Notes: generated by a model from the letters alone, not told the origin. DNA of 64,000 nucleotides from PRO6 sp035565775 (GCA_035565775.1 DATMRW010000023.1:310001-374000), one strand, 5' to 3'. Positions 35,198 through 44,171 are shown, counted from the stretch's first letter. A program made the numbers and translations.

Positions 35198-36358
35198 ATG
35201 TCTGACGTACGTTTCAATTTCATGCACTTCATGCCCTATGTGCATCTGCCACCCAATCACAAAGAGTACAAATCGCTCTGGGTGGATTTTCCGAACAAGT
35301 ATTATGACCCGAAGAAAGCTGCTGTTCTCTATGAACAGTACTTTTCGGAGCTGGAGCTGGCCGACAAGGTCGGCTTCGATGCCATCGTCGTGAACGAGCA
35401 TCACAACACCAGCTACAGCATGATGCCCGCGCCGAACCTGATCGCCGCCGCGCTGCTGTCGCGCATCCAGCGTGCGAAGATCTGCGTCTGGGGCACGCCG
35501 CCGAACCTCGAATATCCGAACCGCCTCGCCGAAGAATATGCCATGCTCGATGTGCTCTCGAAGGGCCGCCTCGAAGTGGCGTTCCCGCTCGGCACCGGCA
35601 TGGAATATTGGTGCAATCCGATCAATCCGACCACGGCACGCGAGCGCCATAAGGAATCGATCGAGATCATTCTCAAGGCCTGGACCGAGGAAGGTCCGAC
35701 CTCGCACTATGGCGACTTCTATACCTATCGCTTCCTCAACAGCTGGCCGCGCCCTTATCAGCAGCCGCATCCGCCGTGCTACATCGTCGGCACCGGCAGC
35801 CCGGAGACGATTGAGCTCGCGGCCCAATTCGGCTTCGGCTATTCGGCCGTGTTCGTCACCCGCGAGCGCGCGCTCGAACTGAACAACAAGCTGCGCCAAC
35901 GCTCGGCCGAGCTCGGCAAGCAGATCCGCCCGGATCAGATGCCGCTCGGCGTGCTGACCTATGTCGCGGAAACGCAGGAACAGGCGGAGCGCGAGTTCGC
36001 CGAGCACCTGCAGTTCTTCTTCGAGGACGGCCTGCGCACCACGCCGCAGTTCCTCGCCCCTCCCGGCTACATCTCGATCGAACAGCTCAAGGCGCGCGCC
36101 GCGGTCGGTGACAAGCTGCATGGCTCGTTCAACCTCAAGGCGCTCAAGGACACGCTGTTCCTTGCCGTCGGCACGCCGGAGCAGGTCGCCAATCAGATCG
36201 GCGAATGGGGTCACACGATGGGTACCACCCACATCAACATCCAGGGTGCGCTTGGCAACATGCCGCACTGGAAGACCGTGAAGAACATTTCGCTGATCGC
36301 CGAAGAGGTGATTCCTCGTGTGCGTTCGCAGTCCAATGCACGCATGGCGGCAGAGTAA
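35198..36358 (+). CDS. LLM-class (bacterial luciferase-like) flavin-dependent monooxygenase
   Basis: 386 residues, TIM-barrel flavin-dependent oxidoreductase using FMNH2 from a separate reductase. Visible elements are the N-terminal FNFMHFMPYVHLP, ELADKVGFDAIVVNEHHNT with the family's EHH, the RLAEEYAMLDVLSKGRLEVAF core and GTGSPETIELAAQFGFG. Family members hydroxylate, desulfonate, cleave heteroaromatic rings or act as type II Baeyer-Villiger enzymes. The following alpha/beta hydrolase would suit an ester or ring-opening product. The substrate is unknown. The ribosome-binding site AAGGAGGA is near-perfect, implying high expression. Confidence 0.92.
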   Translation: MSDVRFNFMHFMPYVHLPPNHKEYKSLWVDFPNKYYDPKKAAVLYEQYFSELELADKVGFDAIVVNEHHNTSYSMMPAPNLIAAALLSRIQRAKICVWGTPPNLEYPNRLAEEYAMLDVLSKGRLEVAFPLGTGMEYWCNPINPTTARERHKESIEIILKAWTEEGPTSHYGDFYTYRFLNSWPRPYQQPHPPCYIVGTGSPETIELAAQFGFGYSAVFVTRERALELNNKLRQRSAELGKQIRPDQMPLGVLTYVAETQEQAEREFAEHLQFFFEDGLRTTPQFLAPPGYISIEQLKARAAVGDKLHGSFNLKALKDTLFLAVGTPEQVANQIGEWGHTMGTTHINIQGALGNMPHWKTVKNISLIAEEVIPRVRSQSNARMAAE

Positions 36359-36372
36359 GGTTGGGGGGCGTT

Positions 36373-37146
36373 ATGGAAGGTTTTCAGCGCGAAGTTCACA
36401 CCGTCAACGGTGTCAAGATCGTCATGTATGTCGCCGGGGAGGGCCAGCCGCTGCTGTTCCTGCATGGCGCCGGCACGTTCCACGGCTTTGAATTCGCCCG
36501 CAAGTGGACGAAGAATTTCCGTGTCATGCTGCCGTTCCATCCCGGCTTCGGCGAGTCCGATGACTGCCCGGAGATGAGCGACATCCACGACTACGTGATG
36601 CACTATGTCGATCTGCTCGACGCGCTTGCGATCGAGAAGGTCAACCTCGTCGGCTTCTCGCTCGGCGGCTTCCTCGCGGCGCGTTTCGCCAGCGAGCACG
36701 GCCACCGCGTGATCAAGCTGGCGCTCGTCGGCCCGGCGGGCCTGCGGGACAAGGAGCATCCGATGGTGGACGTGCTTGCCGTGCCGCCGGAGCAGCTGCC
36801 GGGTCTGCTCGTCGAAAACTTCGACGTGCTCAAGCCATATCTGCCGACGGAGCCGAACCTCGACTTCATCGCCGACCGCTATCGCGAAACCACGACCGTC
36901 GCCCGCCTGATCTGGGATCGGCCGTGGGATCCGAAGCTGCCGCGCCAGCTGCATCGGGTGAAGATGCCGACGCTGCTGCTGTGGGGCGAGAACGACAAGC
37001 TGATCCCGTCGCAGCAGGTCCGCCTCTGGAAGAAGTTTATCCCGAATGCGGATATCCAACTCTTCGGCGGCGCCGGCCATCTCGTGCTCGACGAGAAGCC
37101 GGAAGCGGTGGAAGCGGTCGAGAAGTTCTTGAGCCTCTCGATCTGA
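36373..37146 (+). CDS. Alpha/beta hydrolase
   Basis: A 257-residue serine hydrolase. The oxyanion HG dipeptide is in LLFLHGAGTFHGFE, the nucleophile elbow in GFSLGG (Ser about residue 97), the acid in LLWGENDKLIP and the His in GGAGHLVLDEKP: a complete triad of the MhpC/esterase type. It starts 14 bp after the monooxygenase, with GGGGGG upstream, and is followed by a terminator. It therefore closes operon 1 and probably acts on the monooxygenase product (ester, lactone or ring-cleavage product). Confidence 0.92.
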   Translation: MEGFQREVHTVNGVKIVMYVAGEGQPLLFLHGAGTFHGFEFARKWTKNFRVMLPFHPGFGESDDCPEMSDIHDYVMHYVDLLDALAIEKVNLVGFSLGGFLAARFASEHGHRVIKLALVGPAGLRDKEHPMVDVLAVPPEQLPGLLVENFDVLKPYLPTEPNLDFIADRYRETTTVARLIWDRPWDPKLPRQLHRVKMPTLLLWGENDKLIPSQQVRLWKKFIPNADIQLFGGAGHLVLDEKPEAVEAVEKFLSLSI

Positions 37147-37164
37147 TCGGCTGAGCCAGCGAAG

Positions 37165-37200
37165 CGCATCGCGAACAACCTTCGCGGTGCGTTTTTCTTT
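37165..37200 (+). terminator. Rho-independent terminator of operon 1
   Basis: An 11-bp stem CGCATCGCGAA / TTCGCGGTGCG (one T-G wobble), loop CAACC, then TTTTTCTTTC. Confidence 0.92.
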
Positions 37201-37327
37201 CTCGGGGGCGCGCGTTTCCAATGGTGCGGGTGCTCAGCCTTCGCGCCGCGACTGCGCGATGGCGGCGGCGAAGCGGTTTTGCGGTCGGGTTCCGCGCTGC
37301 AGATCAGCCGCGAAAAATTACCCCCTC

Positions 37328-37385
37328 TTTTGTGCAGAACGCTGCGCCTTTCATGCAGGCCATGCCGGGCCGAAGAAACTAATCT
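37328..37385 (+). promoter_or_regulatory. Operon 2 promoter with two 21-bp-spaced direct repeats
   Basis: TTTTGTGCAG (37328-37337) and TTTCATGCAG (37349-37358) start exactly 21 bp apart. A -10-like TAATCT lies at 37380-37385, 21 nt after the last repeat, the same distance as in operon 1. Together the sites give a TTTYNTGCAR consensus. Binding by one of the two AraC proteins is inferred. Confidence 0.7.
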
Positions 37386-37440
37386 CAAAAGCCTCAGGCG
37401 GTCTGCTTCAAGAACCGTCGTGATAAGAATCTTGGAGGAT

Positions 37441-37488
37441 ATGCGCTTGATCACGCGATCAACAACACCACGGGAGGGCTGCCGATGA
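37441..37488 (+). CDS. Short leader ORF (15 residues) at the head of operon 2
   Basis: ATG at 37441 preceded closely by GGAGGAT; the TGA overlaps the maleylacetate reductase ATG (ATGA). It encloses a perfect inverted repeat TTGATC-ACGC-GATCAA (37447-37462). Too short to assign a product; the parallel with operon 1 suggests a translational leader. Confidence 0.45.
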   Translation: MRLITRSTTPREGCR

Positions 37489-38558
37489 GCGGACCGATTC
37501 ATCCGTTCGTCTACGATGCGCTCCCCTATCGGGTGATTTTCGGCAGCGGCACGCTCGACAAGCTGCGGACGGAAACCGAGCGTCTCGGCATCAAGCGCGC
37601 GCTCGTTCTTACCACGCCGCAGCAGGCGGAGCAGGGCGTTGAGGCCGGTCGCCGGCTCGGGCCGCTGATGGCCGGGCAGTTTTCCGAAGCGCGCATGCAT
37701 ACGCCGGTTGCCGTCACCGAGCAGGCGCTCGCCACCATCGAGGCCAATGATATCGACGGCCTGATCGCGATCGGCGGCGGCTCGACCATCGGCCTCGGCA
37801 AGGCATTGTCGCTGCGCAGCGACCTGCCGCAGATCGCCGTGCCGACGACTTATGCCGGCTCGGAGATGACGCCGATCCTCGGCGAGACCAGCGAAGGCAT
37901 CAAGACCACCAAGCGCTCGCGCGAGATTCTGCCTGATACGGTGATCTACGACGTCGACCTGACGCTCGGCCTGCCGGTGCCGATGTCGATGACCAGCGGC
38001 ATGAACGCCATTGCGCATGCGGTGGAGGCGCTCTACGCGCCCGACGCCAATCCGGTGATTTCGATGATGGCTGAGAGCGGCACCGCGGCGCTGGCGCGGG
38101 CACTGCCAAAGATCAAGAGCGATCCGCGCAATCTCGAAGCGCGCACCGATGCGCTCTATGGCGCGTGGCTGTGCGGCGCGTGCCTTGGCGCGGTGGCAAT
38201 GTCGCTGCACCACAAGCTGTGCCATGTGCTCGGCGGCTCGTTCGATCTTCCGCACTCGGAAACGCATTCGGCGGTGCTGCCGCACGCAGCCGCCTACAAT
38301 GCCGTGGCGGCGCCGGAGGCGATGGCGCAAGTCGCGCGCGCGCTCGGCGTCAGCGATGCGCCGCTCGGGCTCTATGACCTGGCGAAATCGCTGGGCATTC
38401 AGATGGACCTTGCGAGCCTCGGCATGCCGGAAGACGGAATCGACCGTGCGGCCGATATTGCGGTTCAAAATCCTTACGCCAATCCCCGGCCGATCGAGCG
38501 CGAAGCCATTCGTGCGCTGATTGCCCGCGCCTATCGCGGTGAGCGGCCGGCCGCCTGA
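37485..38558 (+). CDS. Maleylacetate reductase
   Basis: A 357-residue member of the iron-containing alcohol dehydrogenase superfamily that reduces maleylacetate to 3-oxoadipate with NAD(P)H. The N-terminal dinucleotide domain has IAIGGGSTIGLGKA, and the C-terminal helical domain has the maleylacetate-reductase-type SLHHKLCHVLGGSFDLPHSETH with several His. The length matches the family. It has its own ribosome-binding site (GGGAGGG) besides overlapping the short leader ORF. Adjacent hydroxyquinol dioxygenase supplies its substrate. Confidence 0.95.
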   Translation: MSGPIHPFVYDALPYRVIFGSGTLDKLRTETERLGIKRALVLTTPQQAEQGVEAGRRLGPLMAGQFSEARMHTPVAVTEQALATIEANDIDGLIAIGGGSTIGLGKALSLRSDLPQIAVPTTYAGSEMTPILGETSEGIKTTKRSREILPDTVIYDVDLTLGLPVPMSMTSGMNAIAHAVEALYAPDANPVISMMAESGTAALARALPKIKSDPRNLEARTDALYGAWLCGACLGAVAMSLHHKLCHVLGGSFDLPHSETHSAVLPHAAAYNAVAAPEAMAQVARALGVSDAPLGLYDLAKSLGIQMDLASLGMPEDGIDRAADIAVQNPYANPRPIEREAIRALIARAYRGERPAA

Positions 38559-38583
38559 TGAACACAAATTGCGGAGCGATGCG

Positions 38584-39489
38584 ATGACAGACTTCATTGA
38601 TGTCGAACTGACCAAGCAGGTCATCCAGACATTCGAGAACACGCCGAACCAGCGCCTCAAATATCTTCTGGGCGAACTCGTCACCTCGCTGCACGACTTT
38701 GTGCGCAGGACCGACCTCACCTTCGAGGAGTGGAACGAGGCGATCGAGTTTCTGACCGCGACCGGCCAGAAATGCACGCCGACGCGGCAAGAGTTCATCC
38801 TGCTGTCCGACGTGCTCGGCGTGTCGATGCTGGTCGATGCCGTCAATCATCGCGAGCGCGAGGGCGCGACGCAGACGACCGTGCTCGGGCCGTTCTATGT
38901 CGGCGAGCACCGCCTGCTGCCGCACGGCACCGATATCTCCGCCGGCGTCGAGGGCGAGACGATGTTCGTCGAGAGCCGCGTCGTCGACATCAACGGCAAG
39001 CCGATCACCAATGCCAAGATCGACATCTGGCACGCCGACGATGATGGCTTCTACGACTCGCAGAAGGAAAGCTATGCCGAAACCGGGCCCTCGCTGCGGG
39101 CGCGCTTTGCGCCTGACGAGAACGGCCGTTTCTACTTCCGCACGATCCTGCCGTGCAGCTATCCGATCCCGACGGACGGGCCGGTCGGCAGACTGCTGAA
39201 CGCAACCAAGCGCCACCCGATGCGCCCGGCACACGTGCACTTCTTGGTCGACGCGCCCGGCTATGAACCGCTGATCACGCATGTCTTCATCGAAGGCGAC
39301 AAGTATCTGGCCTCCGATGCGGTGTTCGGCGTGAAGTCGGATCTGATCTGCAAGATCGAGCGCCGCACCGATCCCAAGCTGCCGGACGGCACGTCAATCG
39401 ATCAGCCCTGGCACCTCATGCACTACGAATTTCAGATGAGGCCCGGCTCGGGCATGGTGCCGCGCCCGATGATGCCCGCTGCGGAATAA
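38584..39489 (+). CDS. Hydroxyquinol 1,2-dioxygenase (intradiol)
   Basis: A 301-residue non-haem Fe(III) dioxygenase cleaving 1,2,4-trihydroxybenzene to maleylacetate. The N-terminal helical dimerisation domain (about 1-95) precedes the beta-sandwich with LGPFYVGEHRLLPHG and NAKIDIWHADDDGFYD. Probable iron ligands are Tyr157, Tyr193 (CSYPIPTDGPVG), His217 and His219 (RPAHVHFLV). The Tyr193-to-His217 spacing of 24 agrees with known hydroxyquinol enzymes, and the neighbouring maleylacetate reductase makes this preferable to catechol dioxygenase. It starts 25 bp after the reductase. Confidence 0.95.
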   Translation: MTDFIDVELTKQVIQTFENTPNQRLKYLLGELVTSLHDFVRRTDLTFEEWNEAIEFLTATGQKCTPTRQEFILLSDVLGVSMLVDAVNHREREGATQTTVLGPFYVGEHRLLPHGTDISAGVEGETMFVESRVVDINGKPITNAKIDIWHADDDGFYDSQKESYAETGPSLRARFAPDENGRFYFRTILPCSYPIPTDGPVGRLLNATKRHPMRPAHVHFLVDAPGYEPLITHVFIEGDKYLASDAVFGVKSDLICKIERRTDPKLPDGTSIDQPWHLMHYEFQMRPGSGMVPRPMMPAAE

Positions 39490-39518
39490 CCGAACAAAAC
39501 GACGAGTTGGAGAGCGTG

Positions 39519-41312
39519 ATGACGAAGAGAGTTGAAACGGACGTCCTCGTGGTCGGCAGCGGCCCGGCGGGAGCGACCTCGGCGGCGCTGCTGGGCATGT
39601 ATGGCGTCAAGCACATCCTGGTCACGAAATACGGGTGGCTGGCGGACACGCCGCGCGCCCACATCACCAATCAGCGCGCGATGGAAATCTTGCGCGACCT
39701 CGGCGTCGAGAAGCAGGCGATCGCGCAGGCCTCGCGACAGGAGCTGATGGCCAACAACGTATTCTGCGAGAGCATCGCGGGCGAGGAACTGGGCCGGCTT
39801 TATTCCTGGGGCAATCATCCCGCGCGCAAGGCTGATTACGATCTCGCCAGCCCGACGCGGATCTGCGACCTGCCGCAGAATTACCTCGAGCCGATTTTGC
39901 TCGAGGCTGCCGGCCAGCGCGGCACCACCATCCGCTTCAACACCGAGTTTCTCGATCTGGTGCAGGATGCCGACGGCGTCACGGCGACGGTGCGCGACCG
40001 CATCACGCAGGAGACCTACGAGATTCGCGCAAAGTATCTGATCGGCGCCGATGGCGGCCGCAGCCGCGTCGCCGAAGTCATTGGCCTGCCGATGGAAGGG
40101 CAGATGGGGCGTGCCGGCAGCATGAACATCATCGTCCATGCCGACCTCAGCAAATACGTCGCGCACCGCCCGAGCGTGCTCTACTGGGTGCTGCAGCCGG
40201 GCGCGCAGATCGGCGGCATCGGTGCGGGCCTCGTCCGTATGGTGCGGCCGTGGAACGAGTGGCTGATCATCTGGGGCTACGACATCGAGCAGGGCGAGCG
40301 CCGGCTCACCGATGACGAGGCGGTGTCGATCGTCCGCAATCTCGTCGGCGATGAAAACCTCGATGTCACCGTGCGCTCGACCTCGAGCTGGACGGTGAAC
40401 GAGATGTATGCCGGCCACTATTCGGTGGGGCGTGTGTTCTGCATGGGCGACGCGGTGCATCGCCATCCGCCGTCCAACGGTCTCGGCTCCAACACCTCGG
40501 TTCAGGATGCCTATAACCTGTGCTGGAAGCTGAAATACATGCTCGAAGGCAAGGCGGCCCCGGCGCTGCTGGAAAGCTATTCGGCGGAGCGCCAGCCGGT
40601 CGGCAAGCAGATCGTCACCCGCGCCAACAAGAGCATCGGCGAATTCCCGCCGATCTTCGAGGCGGTCGGCCTTCTGTCCTCGACCGACCCGGCAGAGGCG
40701 AAGAAGAACATCGCCGCGCGAAAGGACGCGACGCCGGAAGGCAAGGAGCGCCGCCGCAAGCTCTATGAGGCGATCGCGCGCAAGAGCTACGAGTTCAATT
40801 GCCACGGCGTCGAGATGAACCAGCGCTATTCGTCGAGCGCGGTGGTGTGTGACGGCACGCCGGAGCCAGCCTACAAGCGCGACCGCGAGCTTTACTACCA
40901 GGCGACGACGTGGCCCGGCGCGCATCTTCCCCACGTCTGGGTGGAGCATCGCGGCGAGCGCAAGTCGACGCTGGACCTCGCCGGCAAGGGCCGCTTTGTG
41001 CTTCTCACCGGCATCGGCGGCGATTGCTGGAAGGGCGCGGCGGATGCGGTGAAAGCGCGCTACGGTGTCGATGTCGATGTCGTCACCATCGGCCCGGCGG
41101 GCTGTGATGCGCACGATATCTATGCCGACTGGTACCACGCCAGCGAAGTGGACGAGGACGGCTGCGTCCTGGTGCGACCCGACATGATGGTCGGCTGGCG
41201 CGCGCGGCAAGCAAGCGCAAACGCCTCGGCCGAGCTCGTGGAAGTGTTCGGCAAGCTGCTCGGCTTTATCGAGAACCGCGCCGAGCGCCGCCTCGCGGCC
41301 GCTGCCGAGTAA
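39519..41312 (+). CDS. FAD-dependent phenol monooxygenase (TfdB-like)
   Basis: 597 residues, class A flavoprotein hydroxylase. FAD/NAD(P)H sites are VVGSGPAGATSAALLG at the N terminus, IGADGGRSRVAEVIG (about 175-189) and CMGDAVHRHPPSNGLGSNTSVQDAYNL (about 308-334), the last very close to 2,4-dichlorophenol 6-monooxygenase. A C-terminal thioredoxin-like domain completes the family length. The likely role is ortho/para hydroxylation of a dihydroxybenzene such as resorcinol or hydroquinone to hydroxyquinol for the preceding dioxygenase. It starts at ATG 39519 with TTGGAGAG upstream. Confidence 0.92.
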   Translation: MTKRVETDVLVVGSGPAGATSAALLGMYGVKHILVTKYGWLADTPRAHITNQRAMEILRDLGVEKQAIAQASRQELMANNVFCESIAGEELGRLYSWGNHPARKADYDLASPTRICDLPQNYLEPILLEAAGQRGTTIRFNTEFLDLVQDADGVTATVRDRITQETYEIRAKYLIGADGGRSRVAEVIGLPMEGQMGRAGSMNIIVHADLSKYVAHRPSVLYWVLQPGAQIGGIGAGLVRMVRPWNEWLIIWGYDIEQGERRLTDDEAVSIVRNLVGDENLDVTVRSTSSWTVNEMYAGHYSVGRVFCMGDAVHRHPPSNGLGSNTSVQDAYNLCWKLKYMLEGKAAPALLESYSAERQPVGKQIVTRANKSIGEFPPIFEAVGLLSSTDPAEAKKNIAARKDATPEGKERRRKLYEAIARKSYEFNCHGVEMNQRYSSSAVVCDGTPEPAYKRDRELYYQATTWPGAHLPHVWVEHRGERKSTLDLAGKGRFVLLTGIGGDCWKGAADAVKARYGVDVDVVTIGPAGCDAHDIYADWYHASEVDEDGCVLVRPDMMVGWRARQASANASAELVEVFGKLLGFIENRAERRLAAAAE

Positions 41313-41326
41313 GCGATTGTGCAATG

Positions 41327-41349
41327 CCGGGAGGCCGCGCGCCTCCCGG
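41327..41349 (+). other. Intercistronic stem-loop between hydroxylase and ABC transporter genes
   Basis: A perfect 9-bp GC-rich stem CCGGGAGGC / GCCTCCCGG with loop CGCGC and no T-run. In operons with a binding-protein gene such loops often protect or process mRNA to raise binding-protein levels. Confidence 0.6.
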
Positions 41350-41407
41350 ACCGGACGATGAAGCCAACAGACACAACAGCAAAACGACACAACAATGGGA
41401 GGTGGGA

Positions 41408-42721
41408 ATGACGCGCAAGTTTTCTGATTTCAGCCGGCGCCAGGTGTTGCAGGTGATGTCCGGCGGCGCGGCTGCGCTCGGCACGGCAACCCTGTTCAGC
41501 CCCGCAGTGCATGCCGCGAAGGCGATCCGCATCGGCTATGTCTCGCCGGCGAGCGGTCCGCTCGCGGCCTTCGCCGAGGCCGACGATTTTGTGCTCGGCG
41601 AGTTTCAGAAGGCGGTGAAGGGCGGCGTCAAGATCGGCTCGCAGACCTATCAGGTCGAAGTGTTGAAGAAGGACAGCCAGTCCAACCCCAACCGCGCGGC
41701 GGAAGTCACCAAGGAACTGATCACGCGCGACGAGGTCGATCTCGTCCTGGTCGGCGCGACGCCGGAGACCAACAATCCGGTCGCGACGCAATGCGAGATC
41801 GAGCAGGTGCCGTGCATTTCGTCGGTGGCGCCGTGGCAGACCAACTTCATCGCCCGCCAGGCCAATCCGGGCGATCCGAAAAGCTGGAAGCCGTTTGAAT
41901 ACACCTTCCACTACTTCTGGGGCCTTGAGGACGTTATCGGCGTCTTCACCGGAATGTGGAATCAGGTTTCGACCAACAAGTCCGTCGGCGCGCTGTTCCC
42001 CAACGACGGCGACGGCAATGCCTGGGGCGACAAGGTCGTCGGCTTCCCGCCGGTCTTGGCGCAGCAGGGTTTCAAGCTCACCGATCCCGGCCGCTTCCAG
42101 AATCTCACCGACGATTTCAGCGCGCAGATTTCCGCCTTCCGCAGCGCGGACGCCGAGATCGTCACCGGCGTCGTGATCCCACCGGACTTCACCACCTTCT
42201 GGAACCAGTCGCAGCAGAAGGGCTACAAGCCGAAGGTCGTGTCGGTGGCCAAGGCGCTGCTGTTCCCGACCACGGTGGCGGCGCTCGGCAAGAACGGACA
42301 CAACATCTCGACCGAGGTGTGGTGGACGCCGAGCCATCCCTACAAGTCGAGCCTCACCGGCGTCAGCGCCGCCGATCTCGCCAAGGGTTACGAGCAGGCA
42401 TCGGGCAAGCAGTGGACGCAGCCGATCGGCTTCGTGCATTCGCTGTTTGAGGTTGCGATCGACTCGCTCAAGCGCGCCAAAGACCCGTCCAATTCCGCGG
42501 CGCTCGCCAAGGCGATCGGCGAGACCAAGCTCGAGACCATTGTCGGCCCGATTGCCTTCGGCTCCGACAAGGTGCCGCCGTTCGCGGCGAAGAACATCGC
42601 CAAGACGCCGCTCGTCGGCGGCCAGTGGCGGCTCGATGGCGACAAGTACAACATGGTCATCACCGAGAACAAAGCCGCGCCGCAGATCCCGCTCGGTGGC
42701 CAGATGCAGGCACTGGCCTGA
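41408..42721 (+). CDS. ABC transporter substrate-binding protein (branched-chain amino acid / aromatic type)
   Basis: 437 residues, periplasmic type I binding protein (LivJ-like). A twin-arginine-type leader is visible (FSRRQVLQVMSGGAAALGTA, cleavage near AVHAAK), followed by the two-lobe fold starting IRIGYVSPASGPLAAFAEAD. It is encoded between the aromatic hydroxylase and LivG/F/H/M-like genes, so it most likely binds the aromatic substrate or its precursor rather than an amino acid. It starts at 41408 behind GGGAGGTGGGA. The preceding stem-loop may boost its mRNA. Confidence 0.93.
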   Translation: MTRKFSDFSRRQVLQVMSGGAAALGTATLFSPAVHAAKAIRIGYVSPASGPLAAFAEADDFVLGEFQKAVKGGVKIGSQTYQVEVLKKDSQSNPNRAAEVTKELITRDEVDLVLVGATPETNNPVATQCEIEQVPCISSVAPWQTNFIARQANPGDPKSWKPFEYTFHYFWGLEDVIGVFTGMWNQVSTNKSVGALFPNDGDGNAWGDKVVGFPPVLAQQGFKLTDPGRFQNLTDDFSAQISAFRSADAEIVTGVVIPPDFTTFWNQSQQKGYKPKVVSVAKALLFPTTVAALGKNGHNISTEVWWTPSHPYKSSLTGVSAADLAKGYEQASGKQWTQPIGFVHSLFEVAIDSLKRAKDPSNSAALAKAIGETKLETIVGPIAFGSDKVPPFAAKNIAKTPLVGGQWRLDGDKYNMVITENKAAPQIPLGGQMQALA

Positions 42722-42751
42722 CGTGCATGACGCGATGATCGGAGACGTCAT

Positions 42752-43465
42752 ATGCTGGAGTTGAGAGCCGTTTCCAAGGCTTTTGGCGGCATTGTCGTCG
42801 CCGATCAGATCGATCTCAAGCTTGCGCCGGGCGAAGCCCTTGGCATCATCGGCCCGAACGGCGCAGGCAAATCGACCCTGCTCAACCTGATCACTGGCAT
42901 GGTCAAGCCGGATCGCGGGCAGGTGATCTTTGATGGCAGGGACATCACCCGCGCCGCGCCGGAAGAGCGCAGCCGCGCCGGCATCGGCCGCTCGTTTCAG
43001 ATTCCGCAGCCTTTCGACAGTCTCACCGCGTTCGAGAACCTGCTGGTCGCCGCCATGTTCGGCGGGCAGCTCTCCGAGCATGAGGCCGTGCAGCACTGCG
43101 GCAACATGCTGGCGCTGACCGGGCTCGAAGCACGGGCGAATACCCCGGCGGGCGCGCTGCCGCTGCTCGATCGCAAGCGGTTGGAAATGGCGCGGGCGCT
43201 GGCGACGCGGCCACGCCTGCTGCTTCTCGACGAAATCGCCGGCGGCCTGACCGATGCCGAATGCCAGAGCCTGATCGCCACCATCCGCGATATCGGCGCG
43301 GAGGGGGTCGCCATCGTCTGGATCGAGCATATCGTGCATGCGCTGCTCGCTGTCGTCGGGCGGCTGGTCGCGCTCGACTTCGGCCGCGTGGTGATGGATG
43401 GCGAGCCCAATGCGGTGATGCAGTCCGACGAAGTGCAGACGATCTATATGGGTGTGCCGGCATGA
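42752..43465 (+). CDS. ABC transporter ATP-binding protein (LivG-like)
   Basis: A 237-residue nucleotide-binding subunit. Walker A is GPNGAGKST (about 36-44), Walker B LLLLDEIAGGLTD, the switch His lies in IEHIVHALL, and the signature is the degenerate ALPLLDRKRLEMARAL instead of LSGGQ, a deviation common in LivG-type proteins. It follows the binding protein by 30 bp and overlaps the next gene's start by four bases. Confidence 0.94.
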   Translation: MLELRAVSKAFGGIVVADQIDLKLAPGEALGIIGPNGAGKSTLLNLITGMVKPDRGQVIFDGRDITRAAPEERSRAGIGRSFQIPQPFDSLTAFENLLVAAMFGGQLSEHEAVQHCGNMLALTGLEARANTPAGALPLLDRKRLEMARALATRPRLLLLDEIAGGLTDAECQSLIATIRDIGAEGVAIVWIEHIVHALLAVVGRLVALDFGRVVMDGEPNAVMQSDEVQTIYMGVPA

Positions 43466-44166
43466 GTGCGCTTCTATCGGTGGAGCGGCTGGATGCGTTC
43501 TACGGCTCCTTTCAGGCATTGTTCGGCATCGATTTTTCGCTTCATACCGGCGAGAGCGTCGCGGTGATCGGGGCGAACGGCGCCGGCAAATCGACCTTCC
43601 TGAAATCGCTCGCGGGCCTCGTGAAGAACCGGCGCGATGCCATCCGCTTTCTCGATCAGGATGTCGGCGACCGCGGCGCGCCGGAGATGCTGCGCATGGG
43701 GCTGGCGCTGGTCCCGGAAGGGCGGCGGCTGTTTCCTTCGCTGTCGGTCGAGGAAAACCTTCTGGTCGGCGCCTATAGCGGGCTGCGGCCGCAGCCGTGG
43801 AATCTGCAGAAGATCTATGAGCTGTTCCCCGTGCTGCGCGAGCGGCGCAGCAGCCCCTCCACGGTTCTTTCCGGCGGCCAGCAGCAGATGGTCGCCATTG
43901 GCCGGGCGCTGATGTCGAATCCGAAGGTGCTGCTTTGCGACGAGCTTAGCCTCGGCCTTGCGCCGATCGTCATCGAGGACATTTATCGCGCGCTGCCGCG
44001 CGTCAAGGCGAGCGGCACCAGCGTCGTGATCGTCGAGCAGGACATCGCGCGGGCGATGCGCAGCGTCGATCGCTTCTATTGCCTGCAGGAAGGGCGCGTC
44101 ACGCTCGCGGGCGAGCCGGGGACGGTCGATCAGGGCGATATCCGCCGAGCTTATTTTGGGACGTGA
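43462..44166 (+). CDS. ABC transporter ATP-binding protein (LivF-like)
   Basis: A 234-residue nucleotide-binding subunit. It has Walker A GANGAGKST, a canonical signature LSGGQQQMVAIGRALM, Walker B VLLCDELSLGLAP and switch region VIVEQDIARAM, where Gln-Asp follows Glu. The ATGA overlap with the LivG-like gene indicates coupled translation and an expected LivG/LivF heterodimer powering the importer. Confidence 0.94.
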   Translation: MSALLSVERLDAFYGSFQALFGIDFSLHTGESVAVIGANGAGKSTFLKSLAGLVKNRRDAIRFLDQDVGDRGAPEMLRMGLALVPEGRRLFPSLSVEENLLVGAYSGLRPQPWNLQKIYELFPVLRERRSSPSTVLSGGQQQMVAIGRALMSNPKVLLCDELSLGLAPIVIEDIYRALPRVKASGTSVVIVEQDIARAMRSVDRFYCLQEGRVTLAGEPGTVDQGDIRRAYFGT

Positions 44167-44171
44167 AGGCT

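Noticed and set aside
37447..37462. TTGATC-ACGC-GATCAA as an FNR/FixK box
   Set aside because: The half-site spacing is N6 between TTGAT and ATCAA, two bases longer than the N4 FNR core, and it lies inside the transcribed leader.
39432..43519. Two very long minus-strand frames opposite the monooxygenase and ABC genes
   Set aside because: They mirror well-conserved genes on the plus strand and have no ribosome-binding sites or domains.
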